DNA of 22,856 nucleotides from Bradyrhizobiaceae bacterium (GCA_947475855.1 CANJPN010000019.1:1-22856), one strand, 5' to 3'; shown: positions 7,614 through 14,987, numbered from the stretch's first letter. Notes: generated by a model not told the origin, from the sequence alone. Made by a program: numbers and translations.

Positions 7614-7696
7614 GTAGGGCGGATTAGCGGAGCGTAATCCGCCGCTCTGGTGCGGCCCGATCTGATGGCGGGTTACGCTACGCTAACCCGCCCTAC
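7614..7696. repeat. Two-hairpin extragenic repeat B1 (GTAGGGCGGATTA type)
   Basis: Starts GTAGGGCGGATTA and ends CGCCCTAC. Hairpin 1 is GGCGGATTA (7618-7626) paired with TAATCCGCC (7635-7643). Hairpin 2 is GGCGGGTTA paired with TAACCCGCC (7667-7693). The right end overlaps the neighbouring gene: the TAG stop of the GMC gene (7693-7695) is supplied by the terminal CTAC/GTAG of the repeat. The same design is found at 9451, 16173 and 20131. Confidence 0.85.
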
Positions 7697-9408
7697 AACT
7701 CCGCGAGCACGGTCGCGGCGATCTTCTCGCCGATCATGATGGTGGGGATGTTGGTGTTGGCGCAGGGAACGCTCGGCATGATCGAGGCGTCGGCCACGCG
7801 CAGTCCAGTTACGCCGTAGACGCGGCCTGAGGGATCGGTGACCGCCATCGGGTCGTCGAGTGCGCCCATACGGCACGAGCACGAGGCGTGCCAATGGCCC
7901 AGAACCGCGCCGCGGATCCATTCCCGGCACGTCGCCTCGTCGTTGACGAGGTCTCCTATCGAGGGGGCGTCCGCGATGGTCGCCTTGATGATCGCTCGAC
8001 GCACGAGGTGCGAGGCGTCCATCGCCTGCGCGCCGATCCACGTCTGCGTCGCGTTCCAGCGCGTGTTCATCGCGAGCTTCCTCGCATAGTCGGAGAAGCT
8101 GATCGGAAACACGCTGTCGACGGTTTCCTGCACCGCTGCGTGTGCCTGCAGCTTCGCCATCAACTTCACGCCCTTGACGAGCCGGATCATGTCGCGCTCG
8201 TCGGAGGTCATGTTGAAGTCGATGTCGGGAAGCGCATCAGGCTTGGCACTCGTCAACCGCAACTCACCCGTCGAGAACGAGCGATTGACCCACATCATGA
8301 TGACGCCGAGGCGTTCGCCTATCGCGTGCCACTGCGCCTTATTCGACGGGATCACGTACATATCGCCTGCGGGGCAGCCCTCGACGCCCGACGACCATCG
8401 GAGCCCTGCAAACATCTGACGGCGCAGCGTGCGCGGCAGGCGCGCAGCCCGCTTCATATAGGCGCCGAAGTTGACGCCGGGATGCTCCATCAGGTTCTTG
8501 CCGACGCCACGACGGTCGGCGATGACCTCGATGCCGAGCGCGGAGAGTTCGTTCGCCGGGCCGATGCCGCTGCGCAAAAGCAGCGACGGAGAATGCAGCG
8601 CGCCGCCGGAGACGATGACTTCGCGCGCGTTGATCTCACGATGAACGCCACCTCTGATGATGCGAACGCCCTTGCAGCGGTTGCCCTCGAAGATCAGGCG
8701 TTCGACTTGGGTGTCGCCCATGATCTGCAGGTTGCGCCGCGCACGAACTTCGCGGGTCAGGTAGCGCCAGGCAGGGCCCATGCGCATCGTATCGGTATGG
8801 CTGTAGGCGACGGGGAAGAAGCCATCCTCGAAACGTGCGTTCTGATCCTCGATATCGCGAAAGCCCGCGTCCTCGATCGCCTTCATCACGCCGCGCGTGA
8901 AGCCCGGCCACTTATCCTTCGCATAGCGCTGGAGGCGTATCGGGCCGTCCTTGCCGTGCAAGGGACCGTCGAAGTCGCTGTCGGTCTCGAGCTTCTTGAA
9001 ATACGGGAGCACGTCCTCCCATCCCCAGCCGCGCGCACCGGCATCGACCCACGACGCATAATCGGACGGTAAACCTCGATTGGCGGCCATGCCGTTGACC
9101 GACGACGTCCCGCCGATCACTCGGCCCTGGTTGTAGCGTCGCTTCGGCCTGGTGTCGGGAGCATTGCCGGGACGGGGCTCGAACTTCGCTGTTAGCCCTG
9201 GCCAGGTGAAGCGCGGATCGGCGTAGGCCGTGGCCGCGAAGATGTCGAGGATCTCGGACGGCTCGGTGCCGGGCGGATAATCGGTGCCGGCCTCGATCAG
9301 CAGCACGCGCAGCGACGAGCGTTCGGACAAACGAGCCGCAAGCGGGCAACCCGCCGCGCCCGCGCCGATCACGATGATGTCGAATGTCGTCGACGAGGCG
9401 TCGGTCAA
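7693..9408 (-). CDS. GMC-family FAD-dependent oxidoreductase (choline/alcohol dehydrogenase-like)
   Basis: About 571 residues from the chosen start. FDIIVIGAGAAG near residue 9 binds the ADP part of FAD; GRVIGGTSSVNG (95-106) is GMC signature 1; SGGALHSPSLLLRSGIGP is signature 2. The C-terminal HWH motif (catalytic His about 505) and PCANTNIP complete the family set. Members oxidise alcohols, choline or related hydroxyl compounds. TTG 9408 is the last start before the FAD motif, but it has a weak ribosome site. The frame stays open upstream through repeat B2 and into the Rieske gene, where the translation no longer resembles GMC proteins. The true start is therefore uncertain. The Rieske ferredoxin lies upstream on the same strand and may supply or accept electrons; this is inference. 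Confidence 0.92.
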   Translation of the reverse strand: MTDASSTTFDIIVIGAGAAGCPLAARLSERSSLRVLLIEAGTDYPPGTEPSEILDIFAATAYADPRFTWPGLTAKFEPRPGNAPDTRPKRRYNQGRVIGGTSSVNGMAANRGLPSDYASWVDAGARGWGWEDVLPYFKKLETDSDFDGPLHGKDGPIRLQRYAKDKWPGFTRGVMKAIEDAGFRDIEDQNARFEDGFFPVAYSHTDTMRMGPAWRYLTREVRARRNLQIMGDTQVERLIFEGNRCKGVRIIRGGVHREINAREVIVSGGALHSPSLLLRSGIGPANELSALGIEVIADRRGVGKNLMEHPGVNFGAYMKRAARLPRTLRRQMFAGLRWSSGVEGCPAGDMYVIPSNKAQWHAIGERLGVIMMWVNRSFSTGELRLTSAKPDALPDIDFNMTSDERDMIRLVKGVKLMAKLQAHAAVQETVDSVFPISFSDYARKLAMNTRWNATQTWIGAQAMDASHLVRRAIIKATIADAPSIGDLVNDEATCREWIRGAVLGHWHASCSCRMGALDDPMAVTDPSGRVYGVTGLRVADASIMPSVPCANTNIPTIMIGEKIAATVLAEL

Positions 9409-9450
9409 GATCGTGATCCACTGTTCGACGGCCGGAAGGGTGCGTTCGGC

Positions 9451-9537
9451 GTAGGTTGGGTCGGCCCAACACCTACTAGGATGCCGCGAATTGTTCGGCC
9501 GCGGCCCGCTGAAATGGCGGGCTTTGACCCAACCTAC
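9451..9537. repeat. Two-hairpin extragenic repeat B2 (GTAGGTTGGGT type)
   Basis: Terminal inverted repeats GTAGGTTGGGT (9451-9461) and ACCCAACCTAC (9527-9537). The left arm also folds on itself with CCCAACACCTAC (9465-9476). It lies between the Rieske stop and the GMC start on the minus strand, so the GMC leader runs through it. The outline is the same as B1, B3 and B4, with different stem bases. Confidence 0.82.
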
Positions 9538-9548
9538 GTCGAGTACGC

Positions 9549-9866
9549 TCAGTCCGCGACGTTCACCTCGACGGCGTCGCCCGTGACGCGCGTGGGATAG
9601 CTCTTGATGTCGCAGAAGATCGGCGCGCCGAGGCCCTTGCCGGTCTTGATCTCGAACGCGCCGCCGTGCAACGGACACTCGATCACCTCGCCGTCGATCG
9701 TGCCGTCGGTCAGCATCGCATAGGCGTGCGTGCACTCGTTGTCGGTGGCGTAGAACGTGCCCCCGAGGTTGTAGATCGCGAGGTTCTTATCGGCGACCTC
9801 TGCGTGCTTCATGCCACCCGGGGCCACATCGGCGACCTTCGCCGCCACCACCCATTGCTCGCTCAT
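9549..9866 (-). CDS. Rieske [2Fe-2S] ferredoxin-like protein
   Basis: The protein has 105 residues, the size of a stand-alone Rieske ferredoxin such as those of aromatic dioxygenase systems. The cluster ligands are all present: C45-T-H47 and C64-P-L-H67, separated by 16 residues, followed by GGAFEIKTGKG. There is no signal peptide or membrane anchor, so it is a soluble cytoplasmic electron carrier. The start is ATG 9866, with GAGGAA about 8 nt upstream; the upstream in-frame extension has no Rieske-like sequence. The gene is upstream of the GMC oxidoreductase on the same strand. No oxygenase large subunit is nearby, so its partner is unknown. The GMC enzyme, the flavin monooxygenase or a distant oxygenase are possible. 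Confidence 0.95.
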   Translation of the reverse strand: MSEQWVVAAKVADVAPGGMKHAEVADKNLAIYNLGGTFYATDNECTHAYAMLTDGTIDGEVIECPLHGGAFEIKTGKGLGAPIFCDIKSYPTRVTGDAVEVNVAD

Positions 9867-9894
9867 TCGCGGTTCCTCGTTGTGTGAAGAAGAC

Positions 9895-9938
9895 GAGGGG
9901 CGCTGCCCCTCGACCCCGCCAAAGGGCTCGCCCTTTGG
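9895..9938. repeat. Tandem strong hairpins upstream of the Rieske gene
   Basis: Two perfect stem-loops in tandem: GAGGGGC/GCCCCTC (9895-9911) and CCAAAGGG, loop CTCG, CCCTTTGG (9919-9938). They lie between the end of the DUF1963-like gene and the Rieske start, both on the minus strand. They could terminate the former or form a structured leader for the latter. The motif looks like a dispersed alphaproteobacterial repeat, but only one copy is in the window. No clear U-tract is seen. Confidence 0.65.
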
Positions 9939-9996
9939 AATCCCGCCCGTTTTGGAGCATTGGATCATAGGTCGGGTCAAGTGGAGCGCACGCCGT

Positions 9997-11583
9997 TCAA
10001 CCGCCCTGGAGCTCGGCATTCAAGTGTCCGAACCGGCGCGCTTTGAGATCGGCCGGATCGATATAGACAAACAGAGCGCCCAAATCGGCCCACATCCATC
10101 CCATGGCTTCGTCCGAGGCGATCTGGAACAGCAGGTCACCTTGTTCCGGCGTTGCGTAGCCTTGAATGGGGTCACAGGGACCGCCCATGCGATGGGGGGC
10201 GGGATCGATATGGCGCAACTTCGGCTCGAGTTCGGCGAGTATCTCAGGCGCAATCGTCTCCTGCGCCGCCGCACTGCGCGCATAGGTATCCAGCAGACCG
10301 TCGCGCGGTTGATCGTCGAGGTACTGCCGACCGTAGTCGAACAGCGAACGCTCGCATCGCCACATCACGGAAATAGAATTCCAACTTATCCAGTACTCGG
10401 TCTTCTCCGACGTCATCTTGGCCTTCAGGGTCTGCCACTCTCCCTCGGGCATGTCCGCGTCGATCCGATGCTTTCGGATATGGGCGCTCATGTCCGCGAG
10501 CACGACCCGCATCTTTTCGACCCATTCCGCGTGCCGCTTGAAATCGCGTTCGACTTCCTTGGCGAGCGCCGCTTCCCCGTCCGCCCCTGAATAGGGCGCT
10601 AATCCCGCGATCTGCCGTTCACCGTGCGGGAACCATTGGCGCATGCTCATCAAGCGTTCCGCCTGCGACACGTAGAGTTTCGTTCCGCGTTCGGACGCAT
10701 GTTCGTCGAGCCAGGCTTCGATCTCCTGGGACCTGGTGACCTCTCCGGCCAGCGATGCCGCCGCGCGCGCTTTGGCCTCTTCCAGCCAACCGGGTTTCCA
10801 ATCGGCCGGAACCTCTTTGGGCGCATCGTTCAACGCGTTGCAAATCCTCTCGGGCTCCAGCTTCGTCCAGGAACCATCGCCATTGTCTTTGTAGCGTGGA
10901 AATTCGTGCATCTTGAAACTGGCGATCAACTCATCGACCATATGGAGTGCCGCGCGCCACGTGCGAGGTCTCAGCTCGTCTTTGCACATCTGCGCTATGG
11001 ACTCTTCGTCGACCGGGGCGCCGTAGAGCTCTTCAGCCGTGATTGGCAAGGGAGCCCATTCCCAGTCCCAGTCGTTCTCAGGTGGTTGCGGAGGCGGCGG
11101 GGCCACCTGAGTGACGATATCGATGGGCCAGCGCCGAAAAACGGCTGGCGGTTGTTTCGGCTCCTCGCCGTTGTTGTCGTCGGACGGCGTCAGACGGTTC
11201 AGGATGGACCGGAGGATCGTCGGCCCGGGCGGCTGCCGCTCCGGTCCGAGCCGGTTGATGTGCAGGACCTGCACGAGGCTATCGTCGGTTTCGCTGTCGT
11301 ACAGTTGCTTGTAGTCGGCAAACAGGAGCAGCCAGCCCTCGCGCGGCCCGCGCCCGCCCCAGAGCTGCTTGGGGAGATCGGCGCAATAGATCTGCGCGAT
11401 GAAGTTGAGCGCCGCGCCGTTCGTCGCCGCGCGTGGCCATGCACAGGTGCGCGGCATCTGCGGCAAGCCGCCGAACCAGGAGCGGGCGGTCTCCTCGAAG
11501 CGGATCGGCACTTGGCGGCGCAGAATGACCGAGGACTCGGCTGTGCTCGCGGAGGCGGGTCTACGGAGGGCAACGACGTTCAT
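9997..11583 (-). CDS. DUF1963 (YwqG-like) protein with a long central insertion
   Basis: 528 residues, about twice the roughly 260 of simple YwqG-type proteins. The N-terminal part shows the DUF1963 opening: WFGGLPQMPRTCAWP (36-50), LNFIAQIYCADLP (59-71), then GWLLLFAD (83-90). The C-terminal 62 residues show the family's end: GDLLFQIASDE, GWMWADLGALFVYIDPADL, then RF. Between them lie about 300 residues, mostly hydrophilic and rich in Trp and Glu, beginning with a Pro-rich stretch. I cannot assign this part to a family. The function of DUF1963 is not established. The protein is probably cytoplasmic: no signal or membrane segment is seen. ATG 11583 has AAGGAG 9 nt upstream. The 142-bp gap before the next gene shows no feature that I can support beyond a probable promoter. 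Confidence 0.85.
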   Translation of the reverse strand: MNVVALRRPASASTAESSVILRRQVPIRFEETARSWFGGLPQMPRTCAWPRAATNGAALNFIAQIYCADLPKQLWGGRGPREGWLLLFADYKQLYDSETDDSLVQVLHINRLGPERQPPGPTILRSILNRLTPSDDNNGEEPKQPPAVFRRWPIDIVTQVAPPPPQPPENDWDWEWAPLPITAEELYGAPVDEESIAQMCKDELRPRTWRAALHMVDELIASFKMHEFPRYKDNGDGSWTKLEPERICNALNDAPKEVPADWKPGWLEEAKARAAASLAGEVTRSQEIEAWLDEHASERGTKLYVSQAERLMSMRQWFPHGERQIAGLAPYSGADGEAALAKEVERDFKRHAEWVEKMRVVLADMSAHIRKHRIDADMPEGEWQTLKAKMTSEKTEYWISWNSISVMWRCERSLFDYGRQYLDDQPRDGLLDTYARSAAAQETIAPEILAELEPKLRHIDPAPHRMGGPCDPIQGYATPEQGDLLFQIASDEAMGWMWADLGALFVYIDPADLKARRFGHLNAELQGG

Positions 11584-11725
11584 AAATTGCCACTCCTTGC
11601 ATTTGACGTGCGTTCGCGCCGTCGGCTTTGCCGCCGACCTCAGGGCATCCTATCCTGTCGCCGTTGATCCGCAGTTAAGGGGCCGGTCTGGGAAACATAG
11701 GCCTTCTCAGCACGCGGCCGCATGA

Positions 11726-12754
11726 TCAGACTTTCGGTATCGCACTCCGCCGCACAACGGGTTCGAGATCGCCGGAGCCGTCCATCGAGGGGTCGAAGAT
11801 CTCCTCGGGCTTCACGATGCGCGGGGATAGCCCCTGATCGAACACCCAGCGTCCCACGGCCTCCAGCGTCGACTTGTTCGCGTCGTAGCCGTAAGACCAG
11901 AAGTCCTCACCGAAAGTGCGCCAGTTCTCCTCGATGTGATCGAGCAGGAAAGGCAATGTGAGATGCAGTGCGTCGGTATCGTAAAGACCATCGATCGCGA
12001 TGTTTTTTGCGGCTTCGAACGCGGCGAACAGATTGCGGGCGGCCCACGGGTTCGCCTCGTGTATGTCGCGGCGCAGCACCACCGTATGCATGATCGGGAA
12101 GATCTTGGTCTTCTTGTAGTAGGCCTGCTCGGCCTTCTTGTACTCGGGGAACAGCCGCTTGATATGTTTGTCGCCGCGCAGGAACGACGGCGGCAGGTAG
12201 ATCGAGAAAAGCGCGTCGAGTTCGCCCTTCACCATCATGTCCTCCAGCGTCACGCCGGGCTTCAGGAACTCGAGCTTGATCTTGTCGGGCAGCTTCAACG
12301 GCAGCAGCGGGTTCTGAACGGGCGCCTCCAGGCCGCCCATGAACCAGTGCATGTCCTCGGGCCTTACGCCGTACTCATCCTGCATCAGCCCCTTCATGAA
12401 TACGACCGCAGTCGAGCCATACTGCGTGGTGCCGACGCGCTTGCCCTTCAGATCGGCCGGCGATTTGATGCCAGAACCTTCGCGCACATAGATGCAGGAG
12501 TGGCGAAACAGCTTCGATAGGGCCACCGGGATCGAGACGAAGCGCTTGTCGTCCTTGCCTTTCAGGATCGTGTAGGAGGCAAGCGACAGCTCGGAGGCCT
12601 CGAACTCCTGGCGCTCGAGCATGCGCGGAAACGTTTCGCGCGGGCGCATCGGCAGAATGTTGATGTCGATACCGTGCGCTTGGACGCGGCCGTCCATCAG
12701 CGGGCGCACGCGGTCATAGTCGAGACAGGCGAGATTGAGCTTCAGCTTGGCCAT
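11726..12754 (-). CDS. 4,5-dihydroxyphthalate decarboxylase-like protein with NMT1/SBP-type fold
   Basis: The protein has 342 residues. It shows the pattern of Pht5-type 4,5-dihydroxyphthalate decarboxylase and relatives: LACLDYDRVRPLMDGRV (8-24), INILPMRPRETFPRML, FEASELSLASY, FRHSCIYVREGSGI and PADLKGKRVGTTQYGSTA. This group shares the fold of NMT1/ABC substrate-binding proteins and is often annotated that way. Here the start ATG 12754 has GGAGG at the usual distance, and the mature-like sequence begins at residue 2 with no signal peptide. A cytoplasmic enzyme is therefore more likely than a periplasmic binding protein. No phthalate dioxygenase or dehydrogenase gene is adjacent, so the substrate is uncertain. 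The gene is divergent from a LysE exporter. Its ribosome site overlaps a 9-bp inverted repeat. Confidence 0.87.
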   Translation of the reverse strand: MAKLKLNLACLDYDRVRPLMDGRVQAHGIDINILPMRPRETFPRMLERQEFEASELSLASYTILKGKDDKRFVSIPVALSKLFRHSCIYVREGSGIKSPADLKGKRVGTTQYGSTAVVFMKGLMQDEYGVRPEDMHWFMGGLEAPVQNPLLPLKLPDKIKLEFLKPGVTLEDMMVKGELDALFSIYLPPSFLRGDKHIKRLFPEYKKAEQAYYKKTKIFPIMHTVVLRRDIHEANPWAARNLFAAFEAAKNIAIDGLYDTDALHLTLPFLLDHIEENWRTFGEDFWSYGYDANKSTLEAVGRWVFDQGLSPRIVKPEEIFDPSMDGSGDLEPVVRRSAIPKV

Positions 12755-12756
12755 GG

Positions 12757-12779
12757 TACCTCCGGCGGGCCCCGCCGGA
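12757..12779 (-). promoter_or_regulatory. GC-rich inverted repeat overlapping the ribosome binding site of the decarboxylase-like gene
   Basis: TCCGGCGGG (12761-12769) and CCCGCCGGA (12771-12779) form a perfect 9-bp inverted repeat around one base. On the minus strand the last three paired bases are part of the GGAGG ribosome site (12759-12763) of the gene starting at 12754. In mRNA the hairpin could hide the site; in DNA it could be an operator shared with the divergent LysE gene. The structure is seen; the role is inferred. Confidence 0.5.
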
Positions 12780-12924
12780 TCGGCGCGGTTCAGGGTCGAT
12801 TTGTAAAGGGCATGGTGCGGCCAACGCAAGAGCATGGCGGCGCTCGGCCTTGCGTAGGCTTCCGACTGCTGGCAAACCGTGCTGCCGATCAGCAACAACA
12901 TCCCAGAGCGGAGAGCCCTCGACA

Positions 12925-13539
12925 ATGGATTGGGCGAGCCTGACCTTGTTCGTGTCCGCGCTGCTGCTGGCATCCGGCACGCCGGGGCCGGGTATCGCGA
13001 CACTGGTTGCGCGTGTGCTTGGCACGGGCATCTCAGGCGCGGCGCCGATCGCGCTTGGGCTTGCCGTCGGCGACGTGATCTGGCTCAGCGCGGGTGTGTG
13101 GGGACTTGCTGCGCTGGCAAAGTCGTTCGACGGCATATTCTTCGCCGTCAAGATCGTCGGCATTGCCTATCTCATCTACCTGGCATGGCGGATGTGGACC
13201 GCGCCGATCGCCAGCCGCGATGTCACGGCTGATACGCGGACGGACAGCGCTGCGGCGCTTTTCTTCACGGGGCTGGCGGTGTGCCTGGGCAATCCCAAGG
13301 TCATGGCGTTCTATTGGGCGATGGTGCCGGCGCTGCTCGACGTCACCAAGATCACGGTCATGGGCTGGCTGCAGCTCGTCGTGGCGACGCTCGGCTGCCT
13401 GACGATCACGTTCGGCGGCTACATCTTCGCTGCGGATCGCGCGCGCGCGTTGTTCAAACAGGGCGACGTGATCCGGATCGTCAACCGTGCCGCTGCCGTC
13501 GTGATTGCGGGAACGGCGCTCTGGATGGCGCTGAAATAG
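12925..13539 (+). CDS. LysE/RhtB family amino-acid exporter
   Basis: The protein has 204 residues, the normal length for the family, with about six hydrophobic segments. The N-terminal TPGPG at 19-23 is the LysE/RhtB hallmark, followed by a G/A-rich helix (ISGAAPIALGLAVGDVIW). The middle LGNPKVMAFYWAMVPALLD is the second conserved segment. It is an inner-membrane exporter of amino acids or similar metabolites; the substrate is unknown. I chose ATG 12925 because it gives a membrane helix at the N-terminus; upstream in-frame sequence is polar and unlike the family. The ribosome site is a weak GGAGAG about 10 nt away. The gene is divergent from the decarboxylase-like gene and convergent with the cupin gene, with a hairpin in the 45-bp gap. 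Confidence 0.92.
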   Translation: MDWASLTLFVSALLLASGTPGPGIATLVARVLGTGISGAAPIALGLAVGDVIWLSAGVWGLAALAKSFDGIFFAVKIVGIAYLIYLAWRMWTAPIASRDVTADTRTDSAAALFFTGLAVCLGNPKVMAFYWAMVPALLDVTKITVMGWLQLVVATLGCLTITFGGYIFAADRARALFKQGDVIRIVNRAAAVVIAGTALWMALK

Positions 13540-13555
13540 CTGGAGCCTGCCGGGT

Positions 13556-13574
13556 CGGGAACTGGCCGTTCCCG
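13556..13574. terminator. Candidate bidirectional hairpin between convergent genes
   Basis: CGGGAAC, loop TGGCC, GTTCCCG: a perfect 7-bp stem in the 45-bp gap between the LysE and cupin stop codons. No strong T-run follows on either side, so intrinsic termination is only likely, not certain. Confidence 0.45.
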
Positions 13575-13584
13575 CCCCTACCGC

Positions 13585-14487
13585 TTACCCACGCGTTTGA
13601 CCGAGGACCTTGCCCACGCGCTTGGCCGATTGCCACGCCACCGACTTCGCAACGTCGATCGCGTGCACCTTGCCCGGAGGCGACGGGCGCATCCCCAGCT
13701 TCTTCAGCACATTGTTGACGAGGTACACGTCGCGGTTGCGCCAGCCAGGAAACTCGAAGTTCAGGCTGAGGGACACGGAGACCCCGGCGCCGTTGTGGAC
13801 CCAGTGCGCGGCATGTGTGGGGATGTGCACGGCGCTACCGGGCTTCAAGACGAGGTGGCGCGCCTTGCTCTCGAATTCCGGCCGCCATTTTCCGGCCGTC
13901 CCGACGCCGGAGTAATACGCTTCGATGTCGCTTTGCGTGATGATCGAGCGGTCGTGCGGATCGCAGATCCAAACCTTTTTCTCACCGCGGACCTGTACCA
14001 GGAAGTTGATCTCGGCGTCGAAATGGAACGGCGTAATGCGGTTGGGGGAGGAAACGATGACCAGAAACTCTGGCTTGCGAAGGTCACGCGCCAACTCCGG
14101 TCCAGCAACGGCGCGAACGAAGTCGGCAAACTCGTTGAGAACTGCGGCGTAGGCCGGGTCTTTCTCCACCTGCTTCAGGATCACCCAGGCGCCGCTGTGC
14201 TCGATGCGCTCGATCACCTGATCGACCGGCATGTCGGGAACGGGAATCTGCCCCCACTTGTCGCCGATCGCGACGTCCCCGGCGTCATAATAAACATCGC
14301 CGGGACGATGGGCGGCAGACTTGGCCACCTCGACCAGCCGGCGGACGTCGAACAGATCGGATTTGTCCAGGTCGTGCGAGACCAGGAAAGGCTCGTTATG
14401 CAGCTTTTGGCGAGCCTCTTGGATGGTTCCCTCGAGCCGCCAGTTACCGGCCTGCGTTTGTCCATCAGGCTGCATGCGCTTAAGCAT
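13585..14487 (-). CDS. Cupin-like (JmjC/Cupin_8) protein, putative Fe(II)/2-oxoglutarate oxygenase
   Basis: 300 residues. A double-stranded beta-helix core lies in the second half. H155-F-D157 (in TPFHFDAE) gives the HxD part of the metal triad, and H221, H225 or H228 in the HIPTHAAHWVHN segment would supply the distal histidine. NFLVQVRGEKKVWICDP between them is the usual JmjC/Cupin_8 connector. Family members hydroxylate proteins or small molecules with Fe(II) and 2-oxoglutarate. Here the substrate is unknown and 2-oxoglutarate use is inferred. ATG 14487 has GGAGAG 9 nt upstream. The protein is soluble. It follows the DUF120 kinase gene on the same strand after an 86-bp gap containing a small inverted repeat, so the two may form one unit. 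Confidence 0.85.
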   Translation of the reverse strand: MLKRMQPDGQTQAGNWRLEGTIQEARQKLHNEPFLVSHDLDKSDLFDVRRLVEVAKSAAHRPGDVYYDAGDVAIGDKWGQIPVPDMPVDQVIERIEHSGAWVILKQVEKDPAYAAVLNEFADFVRAVAGPELARDLRKPEFLVIVSSPNRITPFHFDAEINFLVQVRGEKKVWICDPHDRSIITQSDIEAYYSGVGTAGKWRPEFESKARHLVLKPGSAVHIPTHAAHWVHNGAGVSVSLSLNFEFPGWRNRDVYLVNNVLKKLGMRPSPPGKVHAIDVAKSVAWQSAKRVGKVLGQTRG

Positions 14488-14554
14488 GACGCGATACTCT
14501 CCGAATGGCGATTCAACGAGGAAATTGCCTATCGGGAGGGCTCGGGAGGGTCAA

Positions 14555-14572
14555 CATAACGAGGTGGTTATG
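14555..14572. promoter_or_regulatory. 18-bp inverted repeat CATAAC-N6-GTTATG upstream of the cupin gene
   Basis: Perfect 6-bp arms, CATAAC and GTTATG, around GAGGTG, just past the stop of the riboflavin kinase gene and 68 bp upstream of the cupin start. The size and spacing suit a dimeric regulator's operator, or a weak terminator hairpin. Just to the left lies a tandem TCGGGAGGG duplication (14532-14550). No experimental meaning can be given. Confidence 0.35.
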
Positions 14573-14573
14573 C

Positions 14574-14987
14574 CTACCGCGGGCCGACGTTCGGGACTAC
14601 CAGGGTTACCGTGTCACCGTCCGAGATGCCCAACGCATCGCGCACGCCGACCGCGGCGATCATCTCGATCGCAGCAGGGGAATAGCCGTCGACCTCCGGC
14701 AGCACGATCGCCGCCTCGATGGACCCCGAGATCAGCACGGGGTAGCAGCGGGCATCGCAATCGAATGGGCCGTCGTTCGGGTTGTCTATGCGCACGCCCG
14801 GTGTGGCCTTGAGCGCAGCCCATGCGGCGAGCGCGTCCGGCTCCTCCAGGGTCAGATTCACAGTGCCGGGGAAGGGGTCGATCCCCAGCCGCTCGATGAA
14901 CTGGCGGCGCGCCCAGTCGAGGCTGGTGAAGTGCTTGCCCTGACCGATGCCGGTCGACAGCCTGCCGGTGATGTTCGTAGCGTTCAT
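14574..14987 (-). CDS. CTP-dependent riboflavin kinase-like protein (DUF120, archaeal RibK type)
   Basis: 137 residues, the size of the catalytic domain of archaeal RibK (MJ0056-like). Family features in order: GRLSTGIGQGKHF (8-20) with the GxGxG nucleotide loop, a helix ending LGIDPFPGTVNL (34-45), then CDARCYPVLISG (77-88), and LPEVDGYSPAAIEMIAAVGVRDALGIxDGD in two conserved blocks (96-125). The family phosphorylates riboflavin to FMN with CTP in place of ATP. Most bacteria use the unrelated ATP-dependent RibF, so a DUF120 protein in a proteobacterium is unusual and its activity is inferred. ATG 14987 has a GAGGCAG-like site about 4-10 nt upstream. The gene is divergent from a dehydrogenase of the isopropylmalate family across 99 bp. 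It is same-strand with the cupin. Confidence 0.85.
   Translation of the reverse strand: MNATNITGRLSTGIGQGKHFTSLDWARRQFIERLGIDPFPGTVNLTLEEPDALAAWAALKATPGVRIDNPNDGPFDCDARCYPVLISGSIEAAIVLPEVDGYSPAAIEMIAAVGVRDALGISDGDTVTLVVPNVGPR

Noticed and set aside
6233..7627. 464-codon open frame on the + strand
   Set aside because: Antisense shadow of the flavin monooxygenase; low-complexity composition and no motif.
9409..9735. N-terminal extension of the GMC protein up to an ATG at 9735
   Set aside because: It overlaps the Rieske gene in another frame and crosses repeat B2; the sequence is unlike any GMC protein.
9867..10019. 51-residue N-terminal extension of the Rieske protein
   Set aside because: It would translate the tandem hairpins. 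ATG 9866 has a good ribosome site and matches the family length.
12755..13003. 83-residue N-terminal extension of the decarboxylase-like protein
   Set aside because: It overlaps the divergent LysE gene and has no signal-peptide form. GGAGG before ATG 12754 decides the start.
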